A stretch of 64,000 nt of DNA from Chrysogorgia sp. JL179-B06 (GCA_035772405.1 JAYKKM010000440.1:487501-551500), one strand, 5' to 3'; positions 49,670 through 61,937 are shown, numbered from the stretch's first letter. A program made the numbers and translations. The notes: generated by a model from the sequence alone, not told the origin.

Positions 49670-50328
49670 ATTAAGCGCAGTGTTCGCCAGTAACGTAGTA
49701 AATTTACTTCGTTACTTTACTTAAGTAAAAAAATCAGTATTTACTTGTAACGAAGTATATTTTTCAACAAATACTTTTTACTTGTTACGAAGTAAAAATT
49801 TTGTTAAATAATTACTTTTTAACTTCGTTACTTTTTGTTTTATCGGCAAAGTAAAAAAAGAAATTCGGAACCTGCGAAGTCGCGAAATACTCGGTCCACT
49901 CTATCCATCCGCTAGAGATCTAGAGTGGAAAAATCGCATGAAGTTGGTTTTACATGTGCACGTGATTGGCAACTGTTGAGTTGGCGCCGCCAAACAGCGC
50001 CAAGATTAAAGTACAGTACCAGATTATCAATTGTCATGTACGTTGGTTAGTGGTTCATGTTGGTTAGTGGGTTGCGAAAAATGCAACTTCAAGGCCTTCC
50101 GGCTGAAATTTCGGAACTACTTTTCTGCAATATTTTTTTGCCTTAGTAAAATTTTCCGGCCATACTTTTACTTTTACTTAAATAAAATTTTCCGGTCATA
50201 CTTTTACTTTTACTTAAGTAAGATTTTCATGCCATACTTTTACTTTTACTTAAGTATAAACTGAGGAGTTACTTTTTACTTTTACTTATGTACAAAATAT
50301 CAGTACTTTGCTGAACACTGATTAAGCG
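49670..50328. mobile_element. Non-autonomous hAT element with 8-bp target duplication
   Basis: Element 49678-50320: left terminus CAGTGTTCGCCA, right terminus the complement of CAGTGTTCAGCA. The flanks ATTAAGCG (49670-49677) and ATTAAGCG (50321-50328) are an exact 8-bp duplication, the hAT signature. The subterminal regions are arrays of TACTTTTACTTAAGTA and TTACTTGTTACGAAGTAA-type words, likely transposase-binding repeats. It has no transposase; ORFs of ~77 codons are products of the repeats. Confidence 0.93.
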
Positions 50329-50751
50329 TAAAAAACAGTGTGCAAACGAATGGAGTTTCAAGTACAGTACATGGAATTTCTTCCAGTCAACGATGTCCAT
50401 ACAGCTATAGTGTGAATTATAATAATTTAATGACGCCAACCTTATAAATTGGTAAATAAACTGTAAATTAAGGACCTTGTACCCATCTCTGTTCTCCGCC
50501 TATACTTTTTGTAGAGGGCAGTGTCAGAGTGCAGCAGATACGATGCTGGGTATGATCATTATTAAATATACAAAAGCAAACCAACACATCGCCATCAGTC
50601 AACAAGAAAAAACTAATAGATGGAGACTTATGTGTTACCGGTACTTGTATTTGGGTTAATACCATTCGAATATCTGTAAGTGTAAATTAATATTATATGG
50701 AAGCTATATGTCGGTCTTCCAACTACGGCCGGTCAAACTAGAGTGCCTCAA

Positions 50752-50789
50752 AAACACCTTTGATGGCATTAATGCCATCAAAGGTGTTT
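50752..50789. repeat. Perfect 38-bp palindrome
   Basis: AAACACCTTTGATGGCATT (50752-50770) is followed with no spacer by its exact reverse complement. It could be the tip of a cruciform or of a small foldback; no longer arms are visible. Confidence 0.9.
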
Positions 50790-50889
50790 CCAAACATCAC
50801 AGAAATAATGTAGCTTATAGTCTTCGACAAAGACGACTGGGCCGGCTGTCATCTGAGTTTTGGGTTTTTAAAGCTCTCCGCACCGTACC

Positions 50890-51420
50890 ACGTGACGAAA
50901 AGTCCGCATCGTGTACTGCGGGCGCAGGTGAACAATTTCCATGCCTTTGTAGCTTTACCATATACAAAAGCCGAAAACTTTTTTTGCAGATGAATGATTG
51001 TGAAACCGACGATGACTGCAAAATTTCAGAGGGTAGTGACAACTGCGATGATACAATAAATACAGAAGGGGTAATTGTAGTTTTATCACTACTTTTAAAT
51101 TTGATTTACTTGATTTCACCTCAGACATTAACTCGGAACTTGATTTTAATAACTTCATCGCCTTCGTGTACCTTTTTCTTCCCGAACCTTCAGTTTCCTC
51201 CACCCGATCCGCGTTTCGGTTGAATATGTTGGCGGGAATTGTCATTGTCAATAACTTGATCACCTTCCATACAACACGAGAACAAAACGAACTGCTATTA
51301 TGCGCATGCTCCAATATCGCCGGAGAGCCTTTAAATGTTAAATTTTTAAGATTTCTTGAGCTGCTTGACGCGCTACGAATCCGTGGGAAAATCCTAGCCT
51401 TCCTGGCAACTGCTTCGTAG
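50890..51420 (+). other. Possible exon region, unrecognised
   Basis: A TTTTTTTGCAG acceptor-like site at ~50989 precedes an acidic stretch MNDCETDDDCKISEGSDNCD and ends at a GGG|GTAATT donor-like site (~51070). No family recognised and ORFs also exist on the other strand, so coding status is uncertain. Confidence 0.25.
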
Positions 51421-51559
51421 AGGGAACTTGATCATGATTGGGGGTGAGTATTTATATTGACCTGGTGCGATTGGGAGTTACTTGTAAAGGTGGATGGAAA
51501 CGAGGTGGTTATACTAGTGTATCCCCATACGTAAATGGAGGCAATGTGAAAAATCTTTG

Positions 51560-52679
51560 AAACAAAACAAGCCTGTCAGTGCAGAATTTGTTTCGCTGAT
51601 TTTAGTAAGGGGTTTGACCTGGTAGATCATAATGTCCTGCGTGAGCTAGATATTCTTGGGGTTAATAGATATATTATTAGATGGGTTGGTGCCTTCCTCG
51701 CATGTAGATCACAAAGGGTTAGAATTAGTGAGTCACTCACTGTCTACCCCTGTATTTCCCCATGGTGGTATCCCCTAAGGGACTAAACTTGCTCCTCTCC
51801 TTTTCGCCATACTTGTCAATAGACTAATTGACAGTTGGCCGAGTAGAATTAAATATGTAGATGATACAACAGTCTATGAGGTTATCCCTAGGTGCTCCCC
51901 CAGCTATCTTCTTCATATAGCTAATGAAATCAATGCGTTTGCTACCCAACGTGGTATGCGCCTTAATCCTAAGAAATGTAAGGAGCTTGTGATTAATTTC
52001 CTTAATTATCAGCCTGCGCCAGTCAATGAGCTACACTTGATGGGTAGTACAATTAAGAGGGTTACCAGCTATAAACTTCTGGGGGTATATATCAGCTGTG
52101 ACCTTACTTGGAATACCCATATAGAGTTTATATGTAAAAAGGCTTTGAAGCGCTTGTATGCAATACGTATACTCAAGAAATCTTGTGTCCCCTAGACAGA
52201 CGTGGTAATTAATATATATTGTTCCCCAATACGCTCCACTCTTCAGTATGCTTCACCTGTATGGGCTGCCCTCCCTGAGTACCTTTCCTATTTGGTTGAG
52301 TCGATACAAAGGAGGGCACTACGTATTATTTACCCTTGGCTCGATTACCATGATGCACTTATCCAGTCTGGCCTCCTGCGGCTCTCTGATCGTAGAGCCG
52401 AATCATGTGTAAAGTTTATGGAAATAATATCTAATTTAGAACCACTTAAATATCTAGTCCGCGAACCAGTTGTTATTCAACATGGGTATGGTCTGCGTTC
52501 TGGACAGTCTAGGACCTCGAGAGTTACAGGCAAGACCAATCGTTTAAACGACTTTGTTACGCTAAAATACATGGCTTGAATACTTACATATGTATATATT
52601 TACAATGTTAACCGTATTATTAGTATATCTGACCACCACTGTAATTCGTCAATTTGCTGCGAATGTTGCTAATTAAACA

Positions 52680-52718
<39 letters not shown>
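51560..52718 (+). pseudogene. LINE reverse transcriptase fragment, plus strand (family X)
   Basis: Starts in motif A: ADFSKGFDLVDHNVLRELDI, then ARCAFLACRSQRVRI-type fingers. A frameshifted motif B follows (GGIPQGTKLAPLLFAILVN on correcting frame), then KYVDDTTVYEV (motif C), RLNPKKCKELVINF, YKLLGVYISCDLTWNTHI, RSTLQYASPVWAALPEYLS and IQRRALRIIYPWLDYHDAL. Stops and frameshifts are present (e.g. TAG at 52193). The 3' end carries (ATT)n at 52680-52718, a simple-repeat tail typical of CR1/L2-type LINEs. Same family as the minus-strand copy at 53.4-55.3 kb. 5' truncated. Confidence 0.88.
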
Positions 52719-52719
<1 letters not shown>

Positions 52720-53389
52720 GTCGGTAAAGTTCGTAAATCTCTCAATCAGTGCACTCGGTGTTTTTGAAAAAGAATCTTCGGTTTTTATAGAAATGTTGGA
52801 ACGTTTGAACTCAGACAAGGCTCATGTTAAATATATCATTAGGAAAATCATTAATATTGCAATAAGGACGACATACTACGTTTTCTGTTCTAGAAACAAG
52901 GATTGGACGAATCCAGATTTAATGAACTTCTAGTATCTTACTTTTTAATGACAATTTTTACTAATAAAAATTATAGTTAATGGACGATACGAAGTATTTG
53001 CTGATCGTTATACAACATAATTCATTCGACAAAACAGAATGTAAAATTGCTTACTATTTCAAAGGAGTAATTTTTGTTCAAACAATACCCTGTCTTAACA
53101 CAGACAGCTTTGACAGCATATAGAACAAAGCCGCAATATTCAGCTACTTTCTATCGACCACTATCTATTCATGATTGTTCACTGTCCATTGATAATGAAC
53201 AATCACAACCTTAGTTATAATTATTCGGCCTTAAGCCAGAAACACATGTTACTAGTCATTCTTACAGGGAGTTTCAAACAGTAAAGGTCGTTTGACACAC
53301 CCACCCACCTTCCCATAAAACCAGAGCTTATCAGAAACAAATGAAAAATAAATCATTTAAAAGTATAATAATGTATAATAATTATGTAA

Positions 53390-55330
53390 TAATAATAATA
53401 ATAAAAGGTTTATTTCAAAAATACAATCGCACTGAAAAGTGAATTACAGTATTTTAACAGGTATATTATAGGCAGCTAAGTATAAGATAGTATTATTTTA
53501 CAATCATTTATTATACACTTTAGAGTGGAAAGGGAAAAAAACTCTTCCTAAACCTGTCCGTTCTGCACTTAAATAATGAAAGGTCGTTAGAATTGCGCAA
53601 AACACGGGCCATGGACAGTTCGCTCTGGTTAGGTGGAAGAAGGTGGGAAGAGGCGTGAGGTTGGTTCAATAATTTTATTAAATGTCTTACAGCATAAAAT
53701 ATGGCGTCTATCTGCCAGGCGTGGGAGAGCAGATTCTTTTTAGGGCTTCAGAATAAGTTAGATATGGGAAAAGAATCCTGAGTGCACGACGCTGAATTTT
53801 TTCAAGTTTATCAGAGAGATAAATAGGGATATTTGTGCTCCAGACCGGGCAACAATATTCTAAGATGGTTCTTATTATAGATATATAGATAATGATTAGG
53901 TCACAAAGCAGCACACCTGAGGTACGTAAAGAGCGTAAGATATATAATCTTTCGACGCTTTTGCGGTAATAGCCTCAATATGGTTGTTCCACTTTAAGTC
54001 ATCCTGTATAATTACACCGAGGACTTTATAGTGGTCGATATTCTCCAGAGGTTGCGTATTAACATACAAAGGGGAAATCAATCCTCCAGGGGTGTTGCGT
54101 AGAAAAGAGATAGACATCTCTTTACACTTTTTAGGATTAAGCTTCATATTATTTAGAGGCGGCCCAGCTGGAGATAATGTTAAGGTCAATCCTGTATTGA
54201 TGGGGCACAATTTACGCTGGATGGAGATGGATTGAGGATGGTTAGGTCATCTACGTACATCCAGTTGCTTGCTTTTAATAAAGAATGTCTAGCTAGATCA
54301 TTTACCATAATCAGAAAAAGAATGGGTCCCAACTTGGTGCCTTGTGGGACACCAGCAGTAATGGAAGCACAACTGGAAGTCGACTGACCAACCCTTACTG
54401 ATTGCATTCGATCGGAAAGAAAACTGCAAATCCATGGAATAAGGGACCTGCGCACTCCAATACTGATGAGTTTATTGATAACAATGTTGTGATCTATCCG
54501 GTCGAAAGCTTTGCTAAAGTCCAAAAAGGCAGATCCGTAGGTACTGTCCAGGGTTATCCAGATGTTTATGCCAGTTATGGATCATATCAAGAAGGCAAAA
54601 GGTAGTCGAAACTTCCCTTAAAGACAACCAAACTGTTGGGGGTCAATTTTGTCACCGACATCACAAATCACCATTTAAACCACAAAATCTTCCAAAATCT
54701 TAGAGAGGCAAGGGGGTCAATGAAATAGGTCTAAGGTCACCCCTCTTCCAAGATTGGTTGAATTTTCGGGACAGGGATTATCTCAGATTTTTTCCAAGCC
54801 ATTGGGACAATACCAGAAGTGAGGAAGCGTTAAAAATATGGGTTATAGGTTCGGCAAGCTCAAAGTAGAATTCTTTAAGAATACGAGCTGGAATTCTATC
54901 TGGTCCACTCGCTTTTAAAGGGATTGATCACAGCAAGTTTCCTACACAAATTCAAGATGCGTAATGACAGGAGGGGGATCACGTGCAGGTAAATAAGAAG
55001 GTAAATTGCTGATATCCAATGAAGGAATATCAGCATTAACAGAAAGGAAGAACCTATTAAGTTTATTAGCAAGCTCTAAATCAGACAGGATAGAACCATC
55101 TATTTCTAGTGAGAAGGGTTGAGACTTTTTAGATCTACCAGACAGTTTGTTTACAAAGGACCACCACTTCCTACAGTCTTCGTTCCTAAGGTGTTTCACC
55201 TTTTCGGAGTAGAATGTTTTCTTGCATTTAATAATTTCTGATTTTAACCTTATGTTCATTTTAACCTTATGTTCATATTAATTTTAACCTTATGTTCTTC
55301 CACTAGCGCCTGTATAGTTGCTGCTAAAGC
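53390..55330 (-). pseudogene. LINE reverse transcriptase, minus strand (family X)
   Basis: From 55330 downward: IIKCKKTFYSEKVKHLRNED and WWSFVNKLSGRSKKSQPFSL (pre-RT linker), LANKLNRFFLSVNADIPSLD, then after decay MDFSKAFDRIDHNIVINKLI (motif A), AGVPQGTKLGPILFLIMVND (motif B), NWMYVDDLTILNPSPSS (motif C), MKLNPKKCKEMSISFL, YKVLGVIIQDDLKWNNHI and ILEYCCPVWSTNIPIYLSDK with IQRRALRILFPYL. The 3' UTR ends at AATAAA and (TTA)n at 53392-53404. At least four frame breaks. An unusual triplication of ATAAGGTTAAAAT lies at its 5' limit (55240-55292). Confidence 0.88.
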
Positions 55331-55662
55331 ACATTGCGCTAAATAAACTGTAATAATTAACGAAAAAGGCACACCCCTATATGTGACTTTTGAACATCTT
55401 ACAGTTGTTAACCCTACTTCCGAACTTTTTATGTAGTCTAGCTTTTATGAACAGTTATACTATTTGTACTAATTATCATTACATGCTTCGTATAATCACA
55501 ATAAAGTGACGAAGTGCTGGCGGCAATTGCTCCAGTTAAGAGGTCACAATTGACCCATAGACCTCGATTTCGTATGGTGATGTACATGCAGAGTCTTTCC
55601 TTATAGTCCATTGCGAAAAGTTATCCAAAATCACTTTAGGGCTAATTGGAAAATGGATACAT

Positions 55663-55885
55663 GATAAGAGAAAATCACCCTAGAGCCTATTGTGTTATCG
55701 CAAATCACTCTAGGGCCTATTTCTCAATGTATACATGCATGATAAGAGAAAATCACCCTAGAGCCTATTCTGTTATCGTAAATCACTCTAGGGCCTATTT
55801 TGCAATGTATACATGATAAGAGAAAATCACCCTAGAGCCTATTGTGTTATCGCAAATCACTCTAGGGCCTATTTCTCAAATCGTT
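55663..55885. repeat. Minisatellite, 74-78 bp period, three copies
   Basis: GATAAGAGAAAATCACCCTA starts copies at 55663, 55741 and 55815. Within each unit ACCCTAGAGCCTATT and its near-mirror AATCACTCTAGGGCCTATT give internal symmetry. Identity is very high (a few substitutions and a 4-bp indel). Confidence 0.92.
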
Positions 55886-56919
55886 CCATATATGAGTTTT
55901 CCCCTGACCAATTTTATCTCAGGGCCCAGCTCCGAACGATCTTTACTCAGTACATATCACTGGAGCGGTTGTCCCACACTTCCATAACCCCATACGACTC
56001 TAGTCAAATGTATTCCTTCGGTTCATTGCATATAGAGTATAGGACATTAATATCATATATTTATGTAAATGTGTAGTGTAATATATAACCATTATAGTAT
56101 ATCAAGTAGCCAATTGTAAATTACCTTTAACAGTGAGATTTGCAGTTGTAAGCATATAAAAAATTCAATAAAGTTTTCATTATTATTATTATTAGAAGAG
56201 CTATACTTACTGTTCAAACGTTTCTTTACAGGTGTAACAATTATAAGAAGTGGTACTATTTGAATATATATCGCTTATTTGATAATCGGTGGAGCTATTG
56301 TGCTTACACTGACCAATACTATTCTATTTGTGTGAAGATATCACGAATTAAATAATCTGTGGTGCCAGGTCAGGCGCAATTTCATTAAAGATATCACATA
56401 TAAAATAATCTGCGGTGTCATTGATATTTTCACTCCTATAGTCGCTATGAGTAAAAATATCACTTAGCAAACAATCTGTGGAGCTATTGGACTTAACAAC
56501 ACTTACCAACAGTTCAGTCCACTGTTTATACGTGAAGATATCAAATATTCATGTATAATTATCGAAGCCATATTTTGTACTATTAGAATATTCTTCATAC
56601 ATTCTCTCACTTTCTATACTTATGTAAAAATATATAAATTAAGATGGCACCTATAGTTTTCTACATAATGCAAACTATATTGGACTAAAGTGCTTAAGGA
56701 AGGCCAGTTTTTCCCTTTATTTTTTTATTTTTTTTAAATTTAATCAATTTTCCAAATGTACATTAAATTATACAATTAGTTAATTATAATGCAATTTGAG
56801 GTAGGCCCAAAACAGAACACATGATTCCCTATCATGCCACTTATAACATTGACTAAATAATATAAAATTCTAAAATTATTACAGTAACTAATAATACAAA
56901 ATTAATAATAAATTAAAAA

Positions 56920-57465
56920 GTACAATGACAGTCAATTAAACACATAATAAGGTTGTACAAAATTTATCACGATAGAAATCAAGTAACTTATTACGAAAAA
57001 TTGGTAAAGTATCAGATTCCCTTATGGCAAGCGGTAGATCATTCCAAAGACGAACAAAGTAAGAATTCTTAAAATATTCTATTCTACTAAAAGGGAACCC
57101 TTTATTGTTTACAGTAGCCATATGGCAACCACAACTTTGAGAAAGGGCCTAGAGACGAGTTTTGACACAAAACTAATTTATTTTGTTTTACATGAAGTAC
57201 TAACCTAATGGAATTATAATATGGCGGCATCTTGCGTGATATGATTTCGTTGACTGTGCTATCGCTGGTTACTTTTAGGAGATATTGTTCATTGAAAGTG
57301 GTAAGTATTGACTTGATAGTTTGGTAAGAATAGTGCTTTTTAGGAAAATTGTTTTGGTACAGATTTCCCCCCTCACAACAGCGTTTTTCACTGATATTAA
57401 CCGTTTTGTTGTTGACCGAGTTTATCGAGTGAGATATTGCCTTTGGCCTCGTGGTTGCCATATGG
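56920..57465 (-). pseudogene. LINE C-terminal fragment inside the piggyBac element
   Basis: Minus strand: HYSYQTIKSILTTFNEQYLL and PPYYNSIRLVLHVKQNKLVL, then after a frameshift GCHMATVNNKGFPFSRIEYF, NSYFVRLWNDLPLAIRESDT and PIFRNKLLDFYRDKF. The SYFVRLWNDLP...F..KL pattern is the very C-terminus of CR1-type LINE ORF2 proteins. No RT motifs remain. Confidence 0.72.
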
Positions 57466-57782
57466 TAACTTTGAACAGAAATGGTATAATATTATGAACC
57501 ACTTCTCAGTATTTTCTCACATGAATGACTGTGGATTCTGAAATAAATATATACCCTAGAGACTAAAATATGTTTAGATTTGTGTCGTACTGACTTTTTG
57601 AGTATAAACTTTGCACTCTAGTCTATGTCTGTGAGTTGCATCACATTCACAACAGCTGTGTTGTTTGATAGCTACAAAACAATAAATATTTCAAATGCTG
57701 TTAGTCTCTGAGAAATATTGCAACACACTAATAGTGTTTGATTTTTTCCTGTTTTTTTCAGAGATAATAAGAAACAAAATTA

Positions 57783-59304
57783 ATGGAAAAACATACAAAA
57801 ACAAGATATTCTATGCAAGAGGCTCTTCAATTCATCCTTGAGCCAGGTGAGGACTCTGAACTTTCAGAGTTAGACGAGAGTGATGATGAAAATGTTGAAA
57901 TACCTGCAGATGAAATATTAGAAGAAGTGATTCTTGAAGATGAGGGTTATGACCATGACCAGGTGGAAGTACCAGAAGAAATTCAAGAGGATAAAAATCC
58001 CAAATCAACCAAAAGAAAGAGTGATAAAGAAAAGGAACATATTTTCAAATGGCGTAAAGAGGAAGCACCAAAAATTGCTACTGCATTTACCGGCAATCGA
58101 TTTTGTCAACCACTTGATGATGTAGATGATATGACTCATCTGCAGTATTTCAAGTTGTTTTGGGGTGATGACTTGACATCTTTGCTTTCTGAACAAACAA
58201 ACCTATATAGTGTTCAGAAATCTGGTAAAACCATCAATACAACAAAAGATGAAATTGAAAAACTATTGGGGATTCAAATGTACACATCAATTATCAAGCT
58301 GCCATCATATGCATTGTACTGGGCTACTGAGACCCGATATGCACCTGTGGCAGATATCATGTCGATAAACCGGTACAAAAAATTGAGGCAATATTTACAT
58401 GTCAACAATAACACTTTTGCTAAAAACGATGAAAACAAAGGCAACCGACTGTACAAGGTTCAACCTGTACTTGATCATGTACGAGATAATTGCTTGAAGA
58501 TTGAGCCAGAAATTGAGAATTCTATCGACGAACAGATTATCCCAGCAAAAACGAAGTTTAGTGGTATTAGACAATATAATCCAAAGAAACCTGTGAAGTG
58601 GGGGTTCAATAATTTCGTCCGAGCTGGCAAGTCAGGTATGATGTATGATTTTTTTCTATATGCAGGTGCCAATACAACTTCAGGAAAACGCACGGGGGAA
58701 TATGTCGTCCTCCGTCTTTGTGAGGCTCTTCCAAATAATCAAAATTACAAATTATTTTTGATAATTGGTTTTCTACCTTGGCACTTTGCATAAAGTTGAA
58801 AAAATTGGCATGTTGACAACAGCTACCCTGAGAGCAGATCGTTTGAAAGTATGTCCTGTGCCAAAAGACAAAGACCTCATGAAGAAGGGAAGAGGCAACA
58901 GCAGCTACAAGTGTGATACTAATCTGGTGTAACTGTTTTGAAGTGGTATGACAACAAATGTGTCCAAATGTGCTCAACATATTCCAGCCCTGGTTAGATT
59001 TCAACTGTAAGCAGGTGGGATAGAGTCCAAAAGAAATATGTGGTAATAGATGGGTGGTGTAGACCTTGCAGATATGTTGATATCATTATACCGCACTAAT
59101 ATGAAAACAAGGCGATGGTATCTCAAAGTTCTCTTTCATTGTGTCGACATCTTAAAAGTCAATGCCTGGCTTTTGTATCGCAACCAGTCAGAATTTAGTC
59201 TCGCAGCCATCAAAAATTATTTTTTTGTCTTAAATGATTTTTTGGTACAAAAATACCCAAGGGACACAAAGAATAATTTTTTGAACAAATATTTCCAATT
59301 GTGA
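57783..59304 (+). pseudogene. piggyBac transposase (DDE_Tnp_1_7 family), frameshifted
   Basis: ATG at 57783 follows an acceptor-like TTTTTTTCAG (57762), so a spliced 5' exon is possible. Residues 15-85 are acidic and low-complexity, as in PGBD-type proteins. The DDE domain starts ~100: THLQYFKLFWGDDLTSLLSE, IEKLLGIQMYTSIIKLPSYA, MSINRYKKLRQYLHVNNN, then NSIDEQIIPAKTKFSGIRQY with the first catalytic Asp, and KPVKWGFNNFVRAGKSGMMY. After residue ~320 a frameshift follows; on shifting, the second Asp appears in DNWFSTLAL. A stop-ridden stretch leads to MGGVDLADMLISLYRTNMKT (59050) holding the third Asp. All three acidic residues are identifiable, but the gene is interrupted at least twice and should be inactive. 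Confidence 0.9.
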
Positions 59305-59772
59305 CCAGTGAAGGGCTTAGATGATCAACATTACGCAGTCGTTTACCACAGGAACGAAATGAAACAAAATCAGATATATTAACTGGACAAATATTCTTGT
59401 AGCACTTGAAAAAAATGTCATGATTTAGTGTTTTTTAACATCAAGCAAAATTTTGCAAATATAATTTTTTGAAAAAACATAATTAAAAAGGTATAAGCTT
59501 CATCTTGAAGTGTGCAACTTTTTAAAACAATTCACTGAAGGAAACGCAAGATATTTGCGTTTATTTTCGAGCTTTCTTACGCGTGTGACGTCATAAAATT
59601 TCCGGATTATCAGTAAATTAATTCCCGCTAAATTAGCAACCAGCTCTCGCGCGGTCATAAAACCCTAGTGAGCCACCTTAACTGGGTCGCCACCTACCTA
59701 TACAAACAAGTGTTGTGATTGGTTGATTAAAACAATAAAACAATAGAATCAACCACAAAGAAACCAATGTCC

Positions 59773-60306
59773 TCACTGTAAAAACAGATTGGTTGAAACA
59801 ACCACTTTGATAGGTTGACTCAATTTGAATTTAACCAATTTGAATGGTTAAACTAACTAAATATTTTGGTTAAAATTACCTTAGTTGGTTGTTTCAACCA
59901 ATAAATTTGGCTGTTTCAACCCATGAAAAATGGTCAATGATGAGTCTGAGACAACCGAAGAAATCGCTTGTTTTAACCATAGTCAATCGAGATATGGTCT
60001 GGAAATTCGGCAAACTTCAAAGCGACTATAATAAGCTACGTTTTGATGTTGAACCGTACCTTACACCGTGCACATCCTTTGTTTTAGGTTTATTAATACT
60101 TAAACAACACGGTTGAGCGATTAAACCCAAACGATTCTATTGGATGATTGCTTCATTATGCTAAAATACAATAGGTTCAGTGACCGTGCACGGCACCGTG
60201 CACAAAATTGCATAAAGACGAACAAAAAGATAGAACAAAGACTTTAGCTGAGTTTCCAGACCATATCTCGATTGAGTATGTTTTAACCATCTGTTTTTAC
60301 AGTGTA
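59773..60306. mobile_element. Short CACTG-family element (~534 bp)
   Basis: CACTGTAAAAACAGATTGG at 59776 and its complement GTTTTTACAGTG closing at 60304, with TTGGTT/AACC dyads next to each end. The centre folds through GAGATATGGTCTGGAAA (59993) against TTTCCAGACCATATCTC (60253) and repeated ACCGTGCAC words. A right-side TA is present; the left dinucleotide is CT, so one duplication has changed. A non-autonomous member of the family at 28465 and 29974. Confidence 0.8.
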
Positions 60307-60659
60307 ACCCTAACAACTTTTGTTCCATGTAGCCAATCACAAAACCTGTTTATTTTAGGTATGTATTTACTGTCTTTACTGTTTCGCAATATCTCCAATA
60401 AGTTTATGCACTGAATACTACTTGCGTTTGCACATTACCCTCTGATCAAATGCGAAAATAAAACACTTGGAACGGTTTCTTCTAAATGTAATTGTGCAAT
60501 GTGCATTTATTTATTCTTTACAATCTACAGTTGAGTGATACATTTGCGATACAGTTAAGATCTTTCCTAAGTCGATATTTACAACATGTATTTTTGTTTA
60601 TAGAGCAACAACCCTTAATAAAGTCTTTGGATGACTAAATACTTTGTATGTTATCTTCA

Positions 60660-61471
60660 AATTGTCCATATATTAATTATTTACAATATATATATAAAAG
60701 GTGGTAAACTGCCAAGAATTTAGTGACGAGATACTGACGTTTCGAGCGCACCCTTCATTAGAGTAAGACGAGATGAAATAAAATAAATAGGGCTTATATA
60801 TATATGCCAAAAGGGTGTCACAAGTAGCAAGAGGCCAATCAAATGCACGGGAGATAAACAAAGGAATAATTAATGAGATGCGAAAAGTTAAATCATTTGC
60901 TATTTTTACAGTCGATCAAAGGGGGGGGGGGGAGAAATGACAGGTCCAATATTAAGGGGATTAGGCGATATTAAAGCAGTAAGATGCATAAGCTAATAAT
61001 AAAAATATTCCAAGCAAACTAAAATAACAAAAAACTTGTGGGAAATTAAATAAAAGAAAAACGTTCGTTAAGACCAAGAGGATGTGTGGTGCCAAGTTTG
61101 AAAATGAGACGCTTATCTTGCCGTTTGCGGTTATCGTTACCACCTGAGATGGGAAGGATGGCACAGACTTAGCTTTCATGTCTGAAACCAAATGGTTAGA
61201 GCTGTTGAAATGGCGGGCTACAGGTTTGTCAACATCATTGATCCTCACGGAACGAAGATGTTCAGCAAATCTGTCTGAAAGACGTCGCCCAGTTTCACCG
61301 ATGTTGATTTTAGGGCATTTATCGCAAGAAATGCAATAAATTATGTTGGTGGAAGTGCATGAAAAAGTATGACGGATTGTGTAGTTGAATTTGGGAGCAG
61401 TAATAACTGTAATGGGATTGAGAAAGGGCATGTATTGCAGCGGGAACGGCCGCTAGAAAATGTTCCCGCTG
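60660..61471 (-). pseudogene. Penelope-like element fragment: linker and GIY-YIG domain
   Basis: Minus strand, entering at 61471: AAGTFSSGRSRCNTCPFLNP and ITVITAPKFNYTIRHTFSC (the cysteine-bearing linker), then NIIYCISCDKCPKINIGETG and RRLSDRFAEHLRSVRIN (GIY-YIG core with the conserved Arg), DVDKPVARHFNSSNHLVSDM. A frameshift at ~61140 moves the C-terminus to RLIFKLGTTHPLGLNERFSF. The 3' flank carries GAGATACTGACGTTTCGAGC (plus strand 60729), the same terminus as at 24706. Upstream coding sequence stops exactly where the next CACTG element begins, so that insertion or a recombination truncated it. A G10 run lies at 60920-60931. Confidence 0.87.
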
Positions 61472-61810
61472 CACTGTAAAAACGGAATGGTTATTTCAAC
61501 TAACAAAAATTGGTTGAAATGTGGATCTGAGACAAACAGTTGCAAATGGTCATAACAACGAATTAATAAATGGTTAAATAATGGTTAAATCTACCATTGT
61601 GAATTGTTGTAACGACCAATTTCCAATAGTAGATTTAACCATTTTATTTTAGTACATATAACCAGTTATGATGGGTGTATATGACCAATTACATTTGGAT
61701 TACTGAGGTAATCAATTGTAAATGGTTAAAGTGTGTTATTTTAACAATTTGTTATTGGTTGTAGAAATGGTAGTATTGACCATTATACAAATGGTTAACA
61801 TTTAATGAAC
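61472..61810. mobile_element. CACTG-family element, left end only
   Basis: CACTGTAAAAACGGAATGG at 61472, followed by ~330 bp of dyads (AATTGGTTGAAATG, AATGGTCATAACAACG, ATGGTTAAATCTACC). No right terminus was found before the window ends. The base pair before the end is TG rather than TA. The insertion sits in PLE coding sequence beside a mirrored GCAGCGGGAAC/GTTCCCGCTGC pair (61438-61471). Confidence 0.7.
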
Positions 61811-61937
61811 AAATCTTATCCATCTTATGAAATATAACAAAAAAAAAACACAAATTTGATGCAAAAATTTAATCTAAATGCTTCCTATTTTACAAATGCT
61901 TACAAAATAATTAACAGCAAAAAGTGCTATATAAAGG

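Larger units (their letters stand above)
56639..59681. mobile_element. piggyBac element, decayed
   Basis: Left end TTAA|GATGGCACCTATAG (56639), right end CTAGTGAGCCACC|TTAA (59681). The ends match those of the short element at 20638-21734 (GGTGGCTCCCTAGG). Inside lie a LINE fragment, a possible intron and a broken transposase. Both target sites are TTAA, as required for the superfamily. The CACTG-family element at 59773 lies just outside the right end. Confidence 0.85.

Noticed and set aside
57783..58793. A domesticated, functional piggyBac-derived host gene
   Set aside because: The frame breaks before the second catalytic Asp, stops occur downstream, and flanking TTAA and terminal repeats are still present, so a decayed transposon is simpler.
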